A stretch of 54,832 nucleotides of DNA from Clostridia bacterium (GCA_009929315.1 SAAS01000011.1:1-54832), one strand, 5' to 3'; positions 10,265 through 20,275 are shown, counted from the first letter of the stretch. Notes: generated from the letters alone by a model not told the origin. Translations and numbers: made by a program.

Positions 10265-10293
10265 TTGTCAACGTCTTTTGATTCAGTTATAAT
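10265..10293 (+). promoter_or_regulatory. SigA-type promoter of glyA
   Basis: TTGTCA (10265-10270), a 17-nt spacer and a perfect TATAAT (10288-10293). Transcription would start near 10300, leaving a leader of about 130 nt before glyA. Confidence 0.8.
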
Positions 10294-10359
10294 AACAACA
10301 GTAGGATATATTATTGGGTAACTTTGTACATACTTTATTGACTGTTTGCACATTCTGAC

Positions 10360-10395
10360 GAAAAGCGCGGCGCAAAAAATCACTCCGCTCTTTTC
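10360..10395 (+). promoter_or_regulatory. Leader hairpin upstream of glyA
   Basis: GAAAAGCGCGG (10360-10370) pairs with CCGCTCTTTTC (10385-10395) apart from one mismatch, inside the predicted glyA leader. No T-tract follows, so it is not a simple terminator. I do not recognise a known riboswitch class. Confidence 0.4.
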
Positions 10396-10433
10396 TCTGC
10401 AAAGATAAATAAAAAACTTCGGAGGGCGCGCAA

Positions 10434-11684
10434 ATGATGGTGGAATCTCAGCTTGAAATTATCTCACGGCAGGACAAGGAAGTGGCGGACGCAATGGCTC
10501 TGGAACTCAAAAGGCAGAGGGACAACATTGAACTCATCGCTTCCGAAAATTTAGTCAGTGAAGCGGTTCTTGCCGCCGTCGGCAGCGTGCTGACAAATAA
10601 ATATGCCGAGGGTTATCCCGGACGCCGCTACTACGGCGGCTGCCAGTATGTCGACATTGTCGAGGAAATTGCGATTGACCGCTGCAAGAAGCTTTTCGGC
10701 TGCGAATACGCAAACGTCCAGCCCCACAGCGGCTCTCAGGCAAACTACGCCTGCTATCTGGCGCTCTGCACTTCGGGCGACACCGTTCTCGGCATGGATC
10801 TTGACGCTGGCGGTCACCTTACCCACGGCTACAAGGTCAATTTCTCGGGAAAAAACTATCACGCGGTTTCTTACGGCGTCAATCAGGAAACAGGCCTCAT
10901 CGACTATGACGAGCTTCGCAAAATCGCCCTTGAAACTAAGCCCAAAATGATAATCGCGGGCGCTTCCGCCTATCCGCGCACGCTCGAATTTGACAAGTTC
11001 TCCGCCATCGCCAAAGAGTGCGGTGCCTACCTCATGGTGGACATGGCGCATATCGCCGGTCTTGTCGCGGCGGGACTTCACCCCTCACCCTTCGCTTACG
11101 CCGATGTCGTCACCACCACAACTCACAAAACTCTGCGCGGCCCCCGCGGCGGAGCGATTATGACAAACGACCCCGAAATCGCGAAAAAGATTAACAGCGC
11201 AATTTTCCCCGGAAGTCAGGGCGGCCCGCTCATGCACGTTATCGCGGGCAAGGCCGTCGCCTTCGGAGAGGCCTTGAAGCCCGAATTTACCGCCTATCAG
11301 GCACAGCTTTATGAAAACTGCGCCGTCCTCGCAGCCGAGCTCAAAAAGCACGGGCTTAACCTTGTTTCCGGCGGAACGGACAACCACCTTGTTCTGCTCG
11401 ACCTCCGCGGAACGGGCATATCGGGGCGTGAGCTTGAAATCCGTCTGGACGAGGTTCACATCACCACCAATAAAAATAAAATCCCCGGCGATCCCCTCAC
11501 CGCGAAGGAAACAAGCGGACTGCGCCTCGGCACCGCGGCGGTTACGACACGCGGCTTCCTTCCGGAGGATATAGTCGAAGTGGCGGAGCTTCTTAATCTC
11601 GCAATCCGCGATTTTGAAGCGCAGAAAGATAATATCAAGGCACGCGTTGCAGCGCTTTGCGCAAAGTATCCCATCTACGAATAA
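10434..11684 (+). CDS. glyA: Serine hydroxymethyltransferase
   Basis: PLP enzyme interconverting serine plus tetrahydrofolate and glycine plus methylene-tetrahydrofolate, the main source of one-carbon units. The 416 residues match the family. [20 protein letters not shown] and the PGRRYYGGC substrate segment are present. The PLP lysine lies in [15 protein letters not shown] (about residues 222-236). GGAGG precedes the first ATG by 8 nt. It is transcribed alone, from the promoter at 10265 to the terminator at 11750. Confidence 0.97.
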   Translation: MMVESQLEIISRQDKEVADAMALELKRQRDNIELIASENLVSEAVLAAVGSVLTNKYAEGYPGRRYYGGCQYVDIVEEIAIDRCKKLFGCEYANVQPHSGSQANYACYLALCTSGDTVLGMDLDAGGHLTHGYKVNFSGKNYHAVSYGVNQETGLIDYDELRKIALETKPKMIIAGASAYPRTLEFDKFSAIAKECGAYLMVDMAHIAGLVAAGLHPSPFAYADVVTTTTHKTLRGPRGGAIMTNDPEIAKKINSAIFPGSQGGPLMHVIAGKAVAFGEALKPEFTAYQAQLYENCAVLAAELKKHGLNLVSGGTDNHLVLLDLRGTGISGRELEIRLDEVHITTNKNKIPGDPLTAKETSGLRLGTAAVTTRGFLPEDIVEVAELLNLAIRDFEAQKDNIKARVAALCAKYPIYE

Positions 11685-11749
11685 GCGTTTTCCCGCCTGC
11701 GCACATTGAAGTTGTAATCCTAAATATTGGCTGCATATCAGCAAAGACG

Positions 11750-11777
11750 AGCCGATTGGGATTAAACTCAATCGGCT
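11750..11777 (+). terminator. Intrinsic terminator of glyA
   Basis: AGCCGATTG (11750-11758) pairs with CAATCGGCT (11769-11777), followed by the T-rich TCTTTGATTT. It lies between glyA and rarA. Confidence 0.75.
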
Positions 11778-11832
11778 TCTTTGATTTCGCGCTTTAGAAA
11801 CAACAGGTCGCTCTTATAAAGGAGGTACGGCT

Positions 11833-13095
11833 ATGTACAGACCGCTTGCGGACGAGCTTCGCCCCACAGCGCTTGACGAGATTGTCGGTCAGGCCGAAAT
11901 ATTGGGCGAGAACTCCATGCTTCGCCGAATAATCTACTCGAAGCAGATACCGAACATGATTTTTTACGGTCCCTCGGGAACGGGCAAGACAACCGTTGCC
12001 AGTATAATCGCCGAAAAGACGAACCGCGCTTTAAGGAGACTTAACGCGACCACCTCGGGTATTGCCGATATCAAGGCTATTATCGACGAACTTGACACGC
12101 TTATGGCTCCCGAAGGCGTTCTGCTCTACCTCGATGAGATTCAGTACTTCAACAAAAAGCAGCAGCAATCACTTTTGGAATTTATCGAGAACGGCAAGAT
12201 TACCCTCATCGCCTCCACCACGGAGAACCCGTATTTCTATGTGTTCAACGCTATTTTAAGCCGCTCAACGATTTTTGAGTTTAAACAGCTCGACGCCGCC
12301 GATGTGGAAAAGGCTGTAGTGCGCGCCCTCGCATTTCTCGAAAAACGCGATATGGTAAAGATAGTCTGTGAGGACGGCGTAACGGCGCATATCGCGCAAA
12401 GCTGCGGCGGCGACGTTCGCAAGGCGATTAACGCCGTTGAGCTTCTTTACAGCGCCTGCAAGGGCGCGCAGAGCACCGTCAATTTAACGCTCAGCGACGC
12501 GCAGCAGGTTTCGCAGAAAAGCTCCATGCGATATGACCGTGAGGGCGACGCACATTTCGACATTGTTTCGGCTCTCATGAAATCCCTTCGCGGCAGCGAT
12601 GTTGAGGCCTCCCTGCACTATCTTGCGCGGCTTCTGGAGGCGGGCGACCTCATCGGGGCGTGCAGGCGGATACTTTGCTCCGCAAGCGAGGATATAGGGC
12701 TTGCCTATCCCATGGCCGTGCCGATTGTCAAAGCCTGCGTGGACTCCGCCCTGCAGCTCGGGCTGCCCGAGGGACGGCTCCCGCTTGCCGAGGCTGTCAT
12801 CCTGCTTGCCACCTCGCCGAAATCCAACAGCGGCGTTACGGCAATCGACAAGGCTATCGCCGATGTCCGCGCCGGAAAGGTCGGAAGCATCCCCCGCGAG
12901 CTTCAGAACGTCCACGCCGATTCCACAGAGCACAAGCGGGAGCAAAACTACAAGTATCCCCACAGCTTCCCAAACCATTGGGTCAAGCAGCAGTACCTGC
13001 CGGACGAGCTTAAAAACGTGAGCTACTATAAATACGGCGACAACAAAACCGAGCAGGCGGCAAAGGCCTACTGGGATTTAATTAAGGGAAAGTAG
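11833..13095 (+). CDS. rarA: Replication-associated recombination protein A (AAA+ ATPase)
   Basis: RarA/MgsA clamp-loader-like ATPase acting at stalled replication forks. The 420-residue protein starts RPLADELRPTALDEIVGQ and has Walker A GPSGTGKTT (about residues 46-54), Walker B LLYLDEIQYF and sensor-1 region IASTTENPYF. The C-terminal tetramerization domain ends in HSFPNHWVKQQYLP, typical of the family. The strong ribosome binding site AAAGGAGG lies upstream of the ATG. The following small gene is close and on the same strand. Confidence 0.95.
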   Translation: MYRPLADELRPTALDEIVGQAEILGENSMLRRIIYSKQIPNMIFYGPSGTGKTTVASIIAEKTNRALRRLNATTSGIADIKAIIDELDTLMAPEGVLLYLDEIQYFNKKQQQSLLEFIENGKITLIASTTENPYFYVFNAILSRSTIFEFKQLDAADVEKAVVRALAFLEKRDMVKIVCEDGVTAHIAQSCGGDVRKAINAVELLYSACKGAQSTVNLTLSDAQQVSQKSSMRYDREGDAHFDIVSALMKSLRGSDVEASLHYLARLLEAGDLIGACRRILCSASEDIGLAYPMAVPIVKACVDSALQLGLPEGRLPLAEAVILLATSPKSNSGVTAIDKAIADVRAGKVGSIPRELQNVHADSTEHKREQNYKYPHSFPNHWVKQQYLPDELKNVSYYKYGDNKTEQAAKAYWDLIKGK

Positions 13096-13139
13096 ATTTC
13101 AGACCCCCAAGCGCACCAAATTATTTCGGAGGTAAGGCT

Positions 13140-13328
13140 GTGGATATTAGAGTTAACGATATTCTCACGATGAAAAAGGCCCATCCCTGCGGCGAGAAGC
13201 GCTGGCTTGTTCTTCGCACCGGCATGGACTTTAAGCTGCGCTGTCTGGGCTGCGGTCACGAAGTTATGGGACCGCGAAGCAAGTTCGAGCGCAATATCAA
13301 GGCGGTGGATCGCAAGGAAGAGGCCTAA
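13140..13328 (+). CDS. DUF951 family small zinc-ribbon protein
   Basis: A 62-residue protein that I recognise as the DUF951 family, small basic proteins widespread in Firmicutes with no assigned function. Visible features are the conserved VNDILTMKKAHPCG start and GMDFKLRCLGCGHEVM, whose cysteines suggest metal binding, and a basic C-terminus. The start is GTG at 13140 with GGAGG about 7 nt upstream. It follows rarA by 44 nt and may be cotranscribed with it. Confidence 0.85.
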   Translation: MDIRVNDILTMKKAHPCGEKRWLVLRTGMDFKLRCLGCGHEVMGPRSKFERNIKAVDRKEEA

Positions 13329-13359
13329 ACTGACATAAGACAAAAATTGAGGTGAACTG

Positions 13360-14193
13360 ATGGCTGTTGATAAGCAATATTCAGCGGATGTCGAGGCAAT
13401 ATTATCGCACAGATATGATAACGGAGCCGATTATTGGGCAACGCCTGACAAGCGTCTTATAAAGGGCTCGCCCTTTTCCGCATTGGAATGCATAATATAT
13501 TTGCTGGAACTGGGCATGTCACCCGAAGAGCCTCTGATGAAAGAGTGCGCCGAATTAGTTTTCAGCACTTGGCGGGAGGATGGGCGGTTCAAACTTTACC
13601 CGCAGGGCGGAATTTATCCCTGCCATACGGCAAATGCCTTGAACGTGCTCTGCCACCTCGGTTACGCCGCTGATTTAAGGCTGCAAAAAAGCTTTCGGCA
13701 CCTTCTGGAAACTCAGTATGCCGACGGCGGCTGGCGCTGTAACAAGTTCAGCTTCGGAAGAGGTCCCGAAACCGAATATTCAAACCCTTTCCCCACGCTC
13801 ACCGCCCTTAACGCATTTCGTTTCAGCGACTATCTCAATACAGAACCGGCACTTGACAGGGCAGTGGAATTTTTGCTTGAGCACTGGACAATCAAAAAAC
13901 CGATAGGTCCCTGCCACTACGGAATCGGAACCTTATTTATGCAGCCCGAATACCCCTTCCGCAGCTATAACCTTTTTGTTTATGTCTATGTACTGTCGTT
14001 TTATAACCGTGCAAAAAAAGACAGCCGTTTTCTTGAAGCCCTTAATGCTTTGGAATCCAAGCTGGTTGGCGGACAAATTGTTGTTGAACGTGTTAATCCC
14101 AAACTTGCGGGACTGACCTTCTGTAAAAGCGGCGAGCCGAGCGCCCCGGCAACAAGGCGCTACGGAGAAATACTGAACAATCTCGGATTATGA
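13360..14193 (+). CDS. Prenyltransferase/squalene-oxidase-repeat-like protein, function unknown
   Basis: A 277-residue soluble protein without signal peptide or membrane segments. It has alpha/alpha-toroid-like repeats; TQYADGGWRC, CHTANALNVLCHLGY and FPTLTALNAF resemble the QW-type repeats of squalene cyclase and prenyltransferase folds. I do not see a full catalytic motif of either family, so the call is to the fold, not the reaction. GAGGTG precedes the ATG by 5 nt. It is the last gene of the rarA cluster and stops just before a strong bidirectional terminator. Confidence 0.6.
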   Translation: MAVDKQYSADVEAILSHRYDNGADYWATPDKRLIKGSPFSALECIIYLLELGMSPEEPLMKECAELVFSTWREDGRFKLYPQGGIYPCHTANALNVLCHLGYAADLRLQKSFRHLLETQYADGGWRCNKFSFGRGPETEYSNPFPTLTALNAFRFSDYLNTEPALDRAVEFLLEHWTIKKPIGPCHYGIGTLFMQPEYPFRSYNLFVYVYVLSFYNRAKKDSRFLEALNALESKLVGGQIVVERVNPKLAGLTFCKSGEPSAPATRRYGEILNNLGL

Positions 14194-14197
14194 CAGA

Positions 14198-14233
14198 AGC
14201 GAAAGAGCGCACCTTACGGTGCGCTCTTTCGCT
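14198..14233. terminator. Bidirectional terminator between convergent genes
   Basis: A perfect 16-bp stem, AGCGAAAGAGCGCACC (14198-14213) with its complement at 14218-14233, and a TTAC loop. It serves the plus-strand gene ending at 14193 and the minus-strand pot operon ending at 14239. Confidence 0.9.
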
Positions 14234-14238
14234 GTTAT

Positions 14239-15279
14239 TTATGATTTGAGCTTGACCCAAAGCTCGTCATAATAGTCCAAAGTAGCCTGGGGGAGATTTA
14301 TAAACGCTTCACATCTGGAGAGTGTTTCATCATCGGGATACATGACGGACTTTGTCAGCTCGTCAAGCTCCAGAACATCCTTAACTTCCTTGTTGGGGCT
14401 GGTGTAGCCGATAAATTCGGAGTTAGCCGCGCTGCTTTCGGTAGAGGACATGAAGTTTATAAACGCTTCGGCGTTTGCCTTGTTCTCGGCTCCCTTGAGA
14501 ACGCACATGGCGTCGACAAATACGTTTGAGCCTTCCTTGGGTATGCAGAACTTAAGGTTCGGGTTGTTTTCGTGCATTGTCAGATAATCGCCGGCGTAAT
14601 AGGGGCCGATGGCGGCCTCCCCGCTTTCGAGCTTGTCGAAAATCTGGTCCATGACATAACCCTGTAAAATTGGCTTCTGTGCCTTTAAGAGCTCGAAGGC
14701 CTCGTTAAGCTCGTTTTCATCGGTGGTGTTGAGCGAATAGCCCAGATACTTAAGGGCAATGCCCATCGCGTCGCGCGCGTTATCAAACATCAGAATATTT
14801 CCGGCATTCTTTTCATCGAAAAGCGCCGCCCAGCTGTCGACCTCGCCTACCACCGACGGATCGTAGATTATTCCCGTCGTCCCCCACATATAGGGCACGC
14901 TGTAAGTGTTATCCGGATCGTAAGCCATGTTCTTTAGGCTGTCTTCAATCAGTGAATAGTTCGGAATATTGTTAAAATCCAGCGGCTCGAGCATATCCTC
15001 GCTGATAAGGCGGGAAATCATATAGTCGGAGGGAATAATAACATCGTAGCTTACGCCGCCCTGCTTGAGAACGGAATACATTTGCTCGTTGGATTCAAAG
15101 GTCTTGTAATTAACCTTGATTCCGGTTTCGTTCTGAAACTGCGTTATGAGGTCTGTGTCGATATACTCACCCCAGTTATAGACGTTTACAACTCCGTTGG
15201 GGGCGCTGCTGCCTCCGCAGCCGGAAAAAAGGCAGACAAGCACAACTGCGCTCAAAATGACAGGCAAAATTCTTTTCAT
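14239..15279 (-). CDS. potD: Spermidine/putrescine ABC transporter, substrate-binding lipoprotein
   Basis: Extracellular polyamine-binding protein of the PotABCD importer. The 346-residue product has a lipoprotein signal peptide ending in the lipobox LFSGC (cysteine near residue 21) and then a PotD-like body starting VNVYNWGEYID. DVIIPSDYMISRL and a C-terminal YYDELWVKLKS follow. Its ATG overlaps the potC stop by one base (TAATG). Last gene of the operon, ending at the shared terminator at 14198. Spermidine versus putrescine preference cannot be read from the sequence. Confidence 0.93.
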   Translation of the reverse strand: MKRILPVILSAVVLVCLFSGCGGSSAPNGVVNVYNWGEYIDTDLITQFQNETGIKVNYKTFESNEQMYSVLKQGGVSYDVIIPSDYMISRLISEDMLEPLDFNNIPNYSLIEDSLKNMAYDPDNTYSVPYMWGTTGIIYDPSVVGEVDSWAALFDEKNAGNILMFDNARDAMGIALKYLGYSLNTTDENELNEAFELLKAQKPILQGYVMDQIFDKLESGEAAIGPYYAGDYLTMHENNPNLKFCIPKEGSNVFVDAMCVLKGAENKANAEAFINFMSSTESSAANSEFIGYTSPNKEVKDVLELDELTKSVMYPDDETLSRCEAFINLPQATLDYYDELWVKLKS

Positions 15280-16106
15280 TAAATTGCTCCTTTCAGCATT
15301 TTCTCTTTTTTGATTTCGCCCTTGTGCTGTCTTGCCTCACGCACGTTAACAATAACAAGGAGAATCAAAACAACGGCAAAGAGAAGTGTGGAAATAGCGT
15401 TGATTTCCGGACTTATTCTGCGGCGTGTCATGGCGTAAATCGTCATGGAGAGCGTTTGAACGCTGCTGCCCGCCGTAAAATAGCTGATAACAAAGTCGTC
15501 CACCGACATGGTAAAGGCAATGAGCAGTCCGTTTATAATACCCGGCATAATCTCGGGTATTATGACCTTGTACACAGTTTGGAACCATGTACAGCCCAAA
15601 TCCTGCGCAGCCTCGAAAAGGTTGCGGTCCAGCTGATAGAGCTTCGGCATAACGGAAAGTATGATATATGGTATATCGAAGCTAATGTGCGCGATAAGAA
15701 GAGTTGTAAACCCGAGCTGAAAGCCCATCATCGCGCCAGCGGAAACGAAGAGCAGCGCAAGGGATACTCCCGTAATAATGTCCGCGTTGATAACGGGGAT
15801 ATTATTCACCGTTAAAAGCGGGCTCCGCCAGTTTTTCCTCATGTTGTAAAAGCCGATTGCGGCAAAGGTGCCGATAACCGCGGCAATTACGGAGGCGATG
15901 ACTGATACCGTCAGCGTTGTTTCAAGGGACGACATTATTAGGCTGTCGTTAAAGAGCTCCTTGTACCAGTGAAGCGTAAAGCCCGACCAGATTGTGCGGC
16001 TTTTTGTGCTGTTGAAGGAGAAAATAATGAGCACGGCTATCGGCGCGTAGAGAAAAACATAGGTAAGCGCCGTGAAAATTCGTCCGCCCGCGTATTTCTT
16101 TTTCAC
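15279..16106 (-). CDS. potC: Spermidine/putrescine ABC transporter permease
   Basis: Second membrane subunit of the polyamine importer. The 275 residues form about six membrane segments, starting with TALTYVFLYAPIAVLIIFSFN. The cytoplasmic EAA loop EAAQDLGCTWFQTVYKVIIP contacts the ATPase. The start is a GTG at 16106 inside the potB stop region (GTGA overlap of 4 nt), which implies translational coupling. Confidence 0.93.
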   Translation of the reverse strand: MKKKYAGGRIFTALTYVFLYAPIAVLIIFSFNSTKSRTIWSGFTLHWYKELFNDSLIMSSLETTLTVSVIASVIAAVIGTFAAIGFYNMRKNWRSPLLTVNNIPVINADIITGVSLALLFVSAGAMMGFQLGFTTLLIAHISFDIPYIILSVMPKLYQLDRNLFEAAQDLGCTWFQTVYKVIIPEIMPGIINGLLIAFTMSVDDFVISYFTAGSSVQTLSMTIYAMTRRRISPEINAISTLLFAVVLILLVIVNVREARQHKGEIKKEKMLKGAI

Positions 16107-17047
16107 ATCATCACCGCCTGTTCTTCACCCTCACCGAAGCGGTTCATGACGCTCATGCAGATAATGACTATAACCATCATAATAAGGGAAATGGCGGAGC
16201 CAAGATGCGGATTATAGGCGGCTCCCGTGAACTGCATTTCTATAAGGTCACCCAGCAGCATAACGGTTCCGTTTGATAGGAGCTTTGAAATTACGAAGGT
16301 TGAAACGGCGGGCACAAAGACCATTGTTATGCCGCTTATTACGCCCGAAAGGCTTAGCGGAAAAATAACTTTCCTGAAAACCGTTGCGCTGTCCGCTCCC
16401 AAATCCTCCGCGGCCTCGATTACAAAGGGGTCAATCTTAACAATGACGCTCTGAATCGGCAGAATCATAAACGGCAGATAGTTATACACCATGCCCAGAA
16501 CCACAGCGCCGTTTGTGTTGATAAGCTGGAAGTGGGTTATGGGAGTGTAGTTCGCATCGGCGGCGTGCAGGCTGTTAATCCAGTCAAAAACGCCGATTGA
16601 AGCGAAAAAGCGGTTAATAAGACCCGTGTTTTCGAGAATCGACATCCATGCGTAGGTACGCAGAAGGAAATTAATCCACATCGGGAGCATAATGAGCATA
16701 ATTAAAATGCGCTGCGTTTTGGGGCTCATACGGCTGATTGCAAGCGCCACGGGATAGCCGATAAGAAGGCTGACCACTGTTGCCAGAAACGCGAGCCACA
16801 GGCTGCGCCCGAAGACGGGCACATAGTCTATCATGCCCGAGAAATTATCGAAGGTGAATTTTCCGTCCGCGTTTGTCAGCGCGTAGACCGCAACGAGAAT
16901 TATCGGAATAACGACAAAAAGCGCCATCCACAGGACATAAGGATAGGCAAAGGACTGTTTTCGAAAATGCTCAAAAAACTCCTTCACGGTTGTCCACGAA
17001 TCTACTATGCCCTTTTCGGAGCGAAGAGAAGCGGCGGGTTTACTCAT
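16103..17047 (-). CDS. potB: Spermidine/putrescine ABC transporter permease
   Basis: First membrane subunit of the polyamine importer, 314 residues with about six membrane segments. It has a cytoplasmic N-terminus and the EAA loop [21 protein letters not shown] place the start at the ATG at 17047 ([10 protein letters not shown]), preceded by GGAGG. A longer reading frame runs upstream to 17137 but would overlap about 100 nt of potA. With the chosen start the overlap with potA is 8 nt. Confidence 0.92.
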   Translation of the reverse strand: MSKPAASLRSEKGIVDSWTTVKEFFEHFRKQSFAYPYVLWMALFVVIPIILVAVYALTNADGKFTFDNFSGMIDYVPVFGRSLWLAFLATVVSLLIGYPVALAISRMSPKTQRILIMLIMLPMWINFLLRTYAWMSILENTGLINRFFASIGVFDWINSLHAADANYTPITHFQLINTNGAVVLGMVYNYLPFMILPIQSVIVKIDPFVIEAAEDLGADSATVFRKVIFPLSLSGVISGITMVFVPAVSTFVISKLLSNGTVMLLGDLIEMQFTGAAYNPHLGSAISLIMMVIVIICMSVMNRFGEGEEQAVMM

Positions 17048-18176
17048 CTTCCTGCCCTCCACCCTCGGGATCGGCGGAAAGCTCGTCATATTCCGCGCTG
17101 TAGGAGCTGTAATCTCCGTAAAGACCGGAATACTCACTCTTTTTCATAATGTGAAAGCCATCGGGGTCAATTTTTACGCCGATTTTCGCCCCCACAGGGG
17201 AATGGTCGGTGGTTTGGATAAGCCACTTGAAGCCCTGAAAATCGACAATGATGTCGTATTGCATTCCCTTAAAGGTGACCTCCGTCACGGTACCTGTAAT
17301 CTGCCCCTGCGAAACGGGGACGATATCGATATCCTCTGGGCGCACAACGACGTCGACCGGCTCATTGGGCGCGAAGCCCTTGTCAAGGCACTGAAAGTTG
17401 CGTCCGTACATTTTCACCGTGTTATCTGAAACCATGACGCCGTCAATTATGTTGCTCTCGCCGATAAAATCGGCGACAAAGGCGTTTTTCGGTTCGTTGT
17501 ATATATCCAAAGGAGTGCCTATCTGCTGAATTTCGCCCTTGTTCATAACAACGACGGTATCAGACATGGTTAAGGCTTCCTCCTGATCATGCGTCACATA
17601 AATAAAAGTGATGCCCACCTGCTTCTGAATTTGTTTAAGCTCGCGCTGCATATCCTTGCGGAGCTTCAAATCCAATGCGCCCAGCGGCTCGTCGAGAAGA
17701 AGCACCTGCGGCTTGTTTATAACCGCTCTGGCTATGGCCACTCGCTGCTGCTGCCCGCCCGAAAGCTGGCTGACAGTTCGTTTTTCGTAGCCCTTGAGAG
17801 CAACCAGCTCCAAAGCTTCGTGCACCCTCTGCGTTATCTCCTGTTCGGAGAGTCTTGGTCTTTGTATTCTCAGCCCAAAGGCTATGTTTTCAAAGACGTT
17901 CAGGTGCGTAAACAGCGCGTACTTCTGAAAAACCGTGTTTATTTTGCGCTTGTGCGGCGGAACATCATTTATCGTCACACCGTCAAAAAGCACCTTGCCT
18001 GAATCGGTCTTTAAAAAGCCGCCGATAATCCGCAGAGTAGTCGTTTTTCCGCAGCCGGAGGGGCCGAGCAGTGTGAGAAATTCTTTGTCCTTAATTGTTA
18101 AATTGATTGAGTCAAGTACGACCTCGCCGTCAAATTCCTTACGGCAATTCTCAAGTCGTATGAGTTCTTTGGCCAT
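17040..18176 (-). CDS. potA: Spermidine/putrescine ABC transporter ATP-binding protein
   Basis: Energizing ATPase of the polyamine importer. The 378-residue protein has Walker [10 protein letters not shown], the Q-loop, the signature [14 protein letters not shown], Walker [12 protein letters not shown] and the H-loop [12 protein letters not shown]-terminal TOBE domain (about residues 240-350) is usual for this importer class. AAAGGGGG lies upstream of the ATG. It heads the operon potA-potB-potC-potD, driven from the promoter at 18322-18350. Confidence 0.94.
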   Translation of the reverse strand: MAKELIRLENCRKEFDGEVVLDSINLTIKDKEFLTLLGPSGCGKTTTLRIIGGFLKTDSGKVLFDGVTINDVPPHKRKINTVFQKYALFTHLNVFENIAFGLRIQRPRLSEQEITQRVHEALELVALKGYEKRTVSQLSGGQQQRVAIARAVINKPQVLLLDEPLGALDLKLRKDMQRELKQIQKQVGITFIYVTHDQEEALTMSDTVVVMNKGEIQQIGTPLDIYNEPKNAFVADFIGESNIIDGVMVSDNTVKMYGRNFQCLDKGFAPNEPVDVVVRPEDIDIVPVSQGQITGTVTEVTFKGMQYDIIVDFQGFKWLIQTTDHSPVGAKIGVKIDPDGFHIMKKSEYSGLYGDYSSYSAEYDELSADPEGGGQEDE

Positions 18177-18321
18177 TGGCGTCCCCCTTTAAGTTTATGA
18201 CCGGCCAAGATATCGCAAGCCAATGACTGTGTATCATGCCAAGTGCCGGTGTTCCCGATTTTTATAAAATTCGCGGCAAACGCACATGCAGAGCGGACGC
18301 GAAATTTTTAACGCAAAATTC

Positions 18322-18350
18322 AATATATATATAAATATGTTAGTTGTCAA
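18322..18350 (-). promoter_or_regulatory. SigA-type promoter of the potABCD operon
   Basis: On the minus strand TTGACA (18345-18350), a 17-nt spacer and TATATT (18322-18327). The -35 box lies inside the last codons of the upstream pseudouridine synthase gene. It leaves a leader of about 140 nt before potA. Confidence 0.7.
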
Positions 18351-19317
18351 CGGAAAAATCAAAATCAAAATATTTTTCGACAAATTCTATGTTTTGGACG
18401 GAAAAAGTCTGTCCCCGCAGGTAGTTGAGCACTCCCGCGTCAGTCGAAAACGAAAATTTGAGGCGATAGGAATACAGTGCCTGAGCCTTCTCCCCGTACT
18501 GTCTGTTTTTGTGCTCCAAGCCGTATTTCCCGTCACCCAGAAGAGGGTTGCCTTTCTCCGCCATCTGCGCGCGGATTTGGTGGGTACGTCCCGTTAAAAG
18601 ACGGCACTCGACAAGGGAAAGTCCGTTTTTCGTTTGGAGGGTTTTGTACTCCGTGACAGCCTCCTTTGCCCCCGGGCAACTCTGCTTTTTGACAAAAACC
18701 TGATTTTTCGCGGCGTCCTTAAAAATCCAGTCTCGCAGAATTCCCTGCGGCGGGCTTGGCTTTCCGTAAACGGCGCAGAGGTAGTATTTGTCTATTTCCC
18801 GCTCTTTAATTTTTTCGTTCATAACTCGCAGAGCCTCTGCGTTTTTCGCGGCGATTACAATGCCTCCCGTATTGCGGTCAATGCGGTTGCAAAGTGCGGG
18901 CGAAAAGGAGTTTTCGCCTTTCGGATTCCACTCGCCCTTTTGGAAAACATAGGCCTGAATATTCGCTATCAGCGTGTCGTAGGTCCACTCGCCCGCGCTG
19001 TGGCACAGAACCCCGGGCTTTTTATCTACAAGAAGGATATTTTCGTCCTCATAAACGACCGTCAGCCGCGGCACGAAAACCCTTAAGTAGGCGTTCTCAT
19101 CCGACGGCATTTCAAAAAACTCGTCGTTTATGTAGAGCTGCAGCACATCGCCCGCCGCAAGCTTGTCATCGCGCTTCGCTCCCTTGCCGTTAAGCTTGAT
19201 GCGCTTAAGGCGTATATATTTCTGCAAAAGCGAATCCGGCAGAAGCGGAACGGCCTTACCGACAAAGCGGTCAAGGCGCTGATTCGCGTCATTTTTTGTG
19301 ATGGTGATTTCTTTCAT
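18340..19317 (-). CDS. RluA-family 23S rRNA pseudouridine synthase
   Basis: Converts uridines to pseudouridine in structured RNA, most likely 23S rRNA. The 325-residue protein has an N-terminal S4 RNA-binding domain (about residues 10-75). The catalytic motif is CNRIDRNTGGIVIAAKN, with the active-site aspartate after RI, and GRTHQIRAQMAEKG with GDGKYG follows. The sequence does not settle whether it is RluC, RluD or another paralogue. TTGGAG precedes the ATG by 6-7 nt. It is divergent from the yceD-like gene. Confidence 0.9.
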   Translation of the reverse strand: MKEITITKNDANQRLDRFVGKAVPLLPDSLLQKYIRLKRIKLNGKGAKRDDKLAAGDVLQLYINDEFFEMPSDENAYLRVFVPRLTVVYEDENILLVDKKPGVLCHSAGEWTYDTLIANIQAYVFQKGEWNPKGENSFSPALCNRIDRNTGGIVIAAKNAEALRVMNEKIKEREIDKYYLCAVYGKPSPPQGILRDWIFKDAAKNQVFVKKQSCPGAKEAVTEYKTLQTKNGLSLVECRLLTGRTHQIRAQMAEKGNPLLGDGKYGLEHKNRQYGEKAQALYSYRLKFSFSTDAGVLNYLRGQTFSVQNIEFVEKYFDFDFSVDN

Positions 19318-19482
19318 TTATTTCTCCAAATATATTTGTAAATTTCCCAAAAAGTATTATAATAATTAACGAAGCGTCGGGCTTTGGCGCAAACAGTTCG
19401 AGTCCGGCAGCCGGAACAAAAAACTACCCGCGCGACTGACATTATAACATTTAATCATTCAATAGTATATATCATTTTTTTG

Positions 19483-19511
19483 TTGACAAGCCACGATATA
19501 TAAATTATAAT
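19483..19511 (+). promoter_or_regulatory. Consensus SigA promoter of the DUF177-rpmF operon
   Basis: Perfect TTGACA (19483-19488), a 17-nt spacer and perfect TATAAT (19506-19511), as expected for a ribosomal-protein operon. The leader to the chosen start is only about 20 nt. Confidence 0.9.
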
Positions 19512-19537
19512 GCTTAAGCGACTATGTGAGGTGCTTA

Positions 19538-20038
19538 ATGAGGCTTAATCTCTGCGAAATAATCGAAATGCCCGGCAGTTCGATTCCTTTTTCTTGTGAA
19601 CTGGATGAGGAAAGGCTTGGTTGCCCCTCAATAAAGCGCTTTGTTTCGGCTCCTTCAGCGCAAGGTCAAATCCGTAATTCGGCAGGTGTTCTTACGCTTA
19701 CCGGAACGATAAAAGCCGAAATGGTCTGCATCTGCGACAGATGTTCCGCCGATTTCCAATGCGAAAAGCTGGTGCCTCTTGAGGTCAAGCTCGCGGCGGA
19801 TTTGTCGGACGAGGACAATCCGGAAATATTCGCACTTGAAGGAAACTGGCTGGATTTGAGCGATGTGCTCGAAACCTGCTTCATTCTCAGCACCGAAACC
19901 AAATTCCTCTGCAGGGAGGATTGCGCAGGGCTGTGTCCGGTATGCGGCAAAAGCCTTGACTTAGGTCCCTGCGGCTGCAAAAAGGAAATTGATCCAAGAC
20001 TAGCTGTACTAGGTCAGCTTTTGGACAAGAATAACTAA
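19538..20038 (+). CDS. DUF177 (YceD-like) protein
   Basis: The 166-residue protein belongs to the DUF177/YceD family, almost always encoded just before rpmF and linked to 23S rRNA accumulation. CDRCSADFQCEKLVPLEV and the C-terminal cysteine-rich segment DCAGLCPVCGKSLDLGPCGC with DPRLAVLGQLL are diagnostic. The ATG at 19538 is chosen because GAGGTG lies just upstream; the in-frame GTG at 19526 has no ribosome binding site and lies close to the expected transcription start. Confidence 0.9.
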   Translation: MRLNLCEIIEMPGSSIPFSCELDEERLGCPSIKRFVSAPSAQGQIRNSAGVLTLTGTIKAEMVCICDRCSADFQCEKLVPLEVKLAADLSDEDNPEIFALEGNWLDLSDVLETCFILSTETKFLCREDCAGLCPVCGKSLDLGPCGCKKEIDPRLAVLGQLLDKNN

Positions 20039-20077
20039 AAAAAGCTGTCTAACCAGCTAACAACAGGAGGTGTCACC

Positions 20078-20260
20078 ATGGCGGTTCCAAAGAGAAAAAC
20101 TTCACAAGCAAGAAGAGATAAAAGGCGCAGTTCCGTTTGGAAACTTGACGTGCCCGGTATTGTCGCGTGCCCCAACTGCGGCGCGTATCATCTGCCCCAC
20201 CGCGTTTGCAAGGCCTGCGGTTTCTATAACGGACGCAAGGTACTCGACGTTAAGAAGTAA
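20078..20260 (+). CDS. rpmF: 50S ribosomal protein L32
   Basis: Small zinc-binding protein of the large ribosomal subunit. The 60 residues match L32 throughout: [18 protein letters not shown] start, then [18 protein letters not shown], the four zinc ligands. AGGAGG lies upstream of the ATG. It follows the DUF177 gene by 39 nt and ends at the terminator at 20276. Confidence 0.98.
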   Translation: MAVPKRKTSQARRDKRRSSVWKLDVPGIVACPNCGAYHLPHRVCKACGFYNGRKVLDVKK

Positions 20261-20275
20261 ACTTATCAGCTTGAG

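Noticed and set aside
11085..11771. A 228-codon minus-strand frame opposite glyA
   Set aside because: glyA is unmistakable on the plus strand, and the antisense frame has no ribosome binding site or motif.
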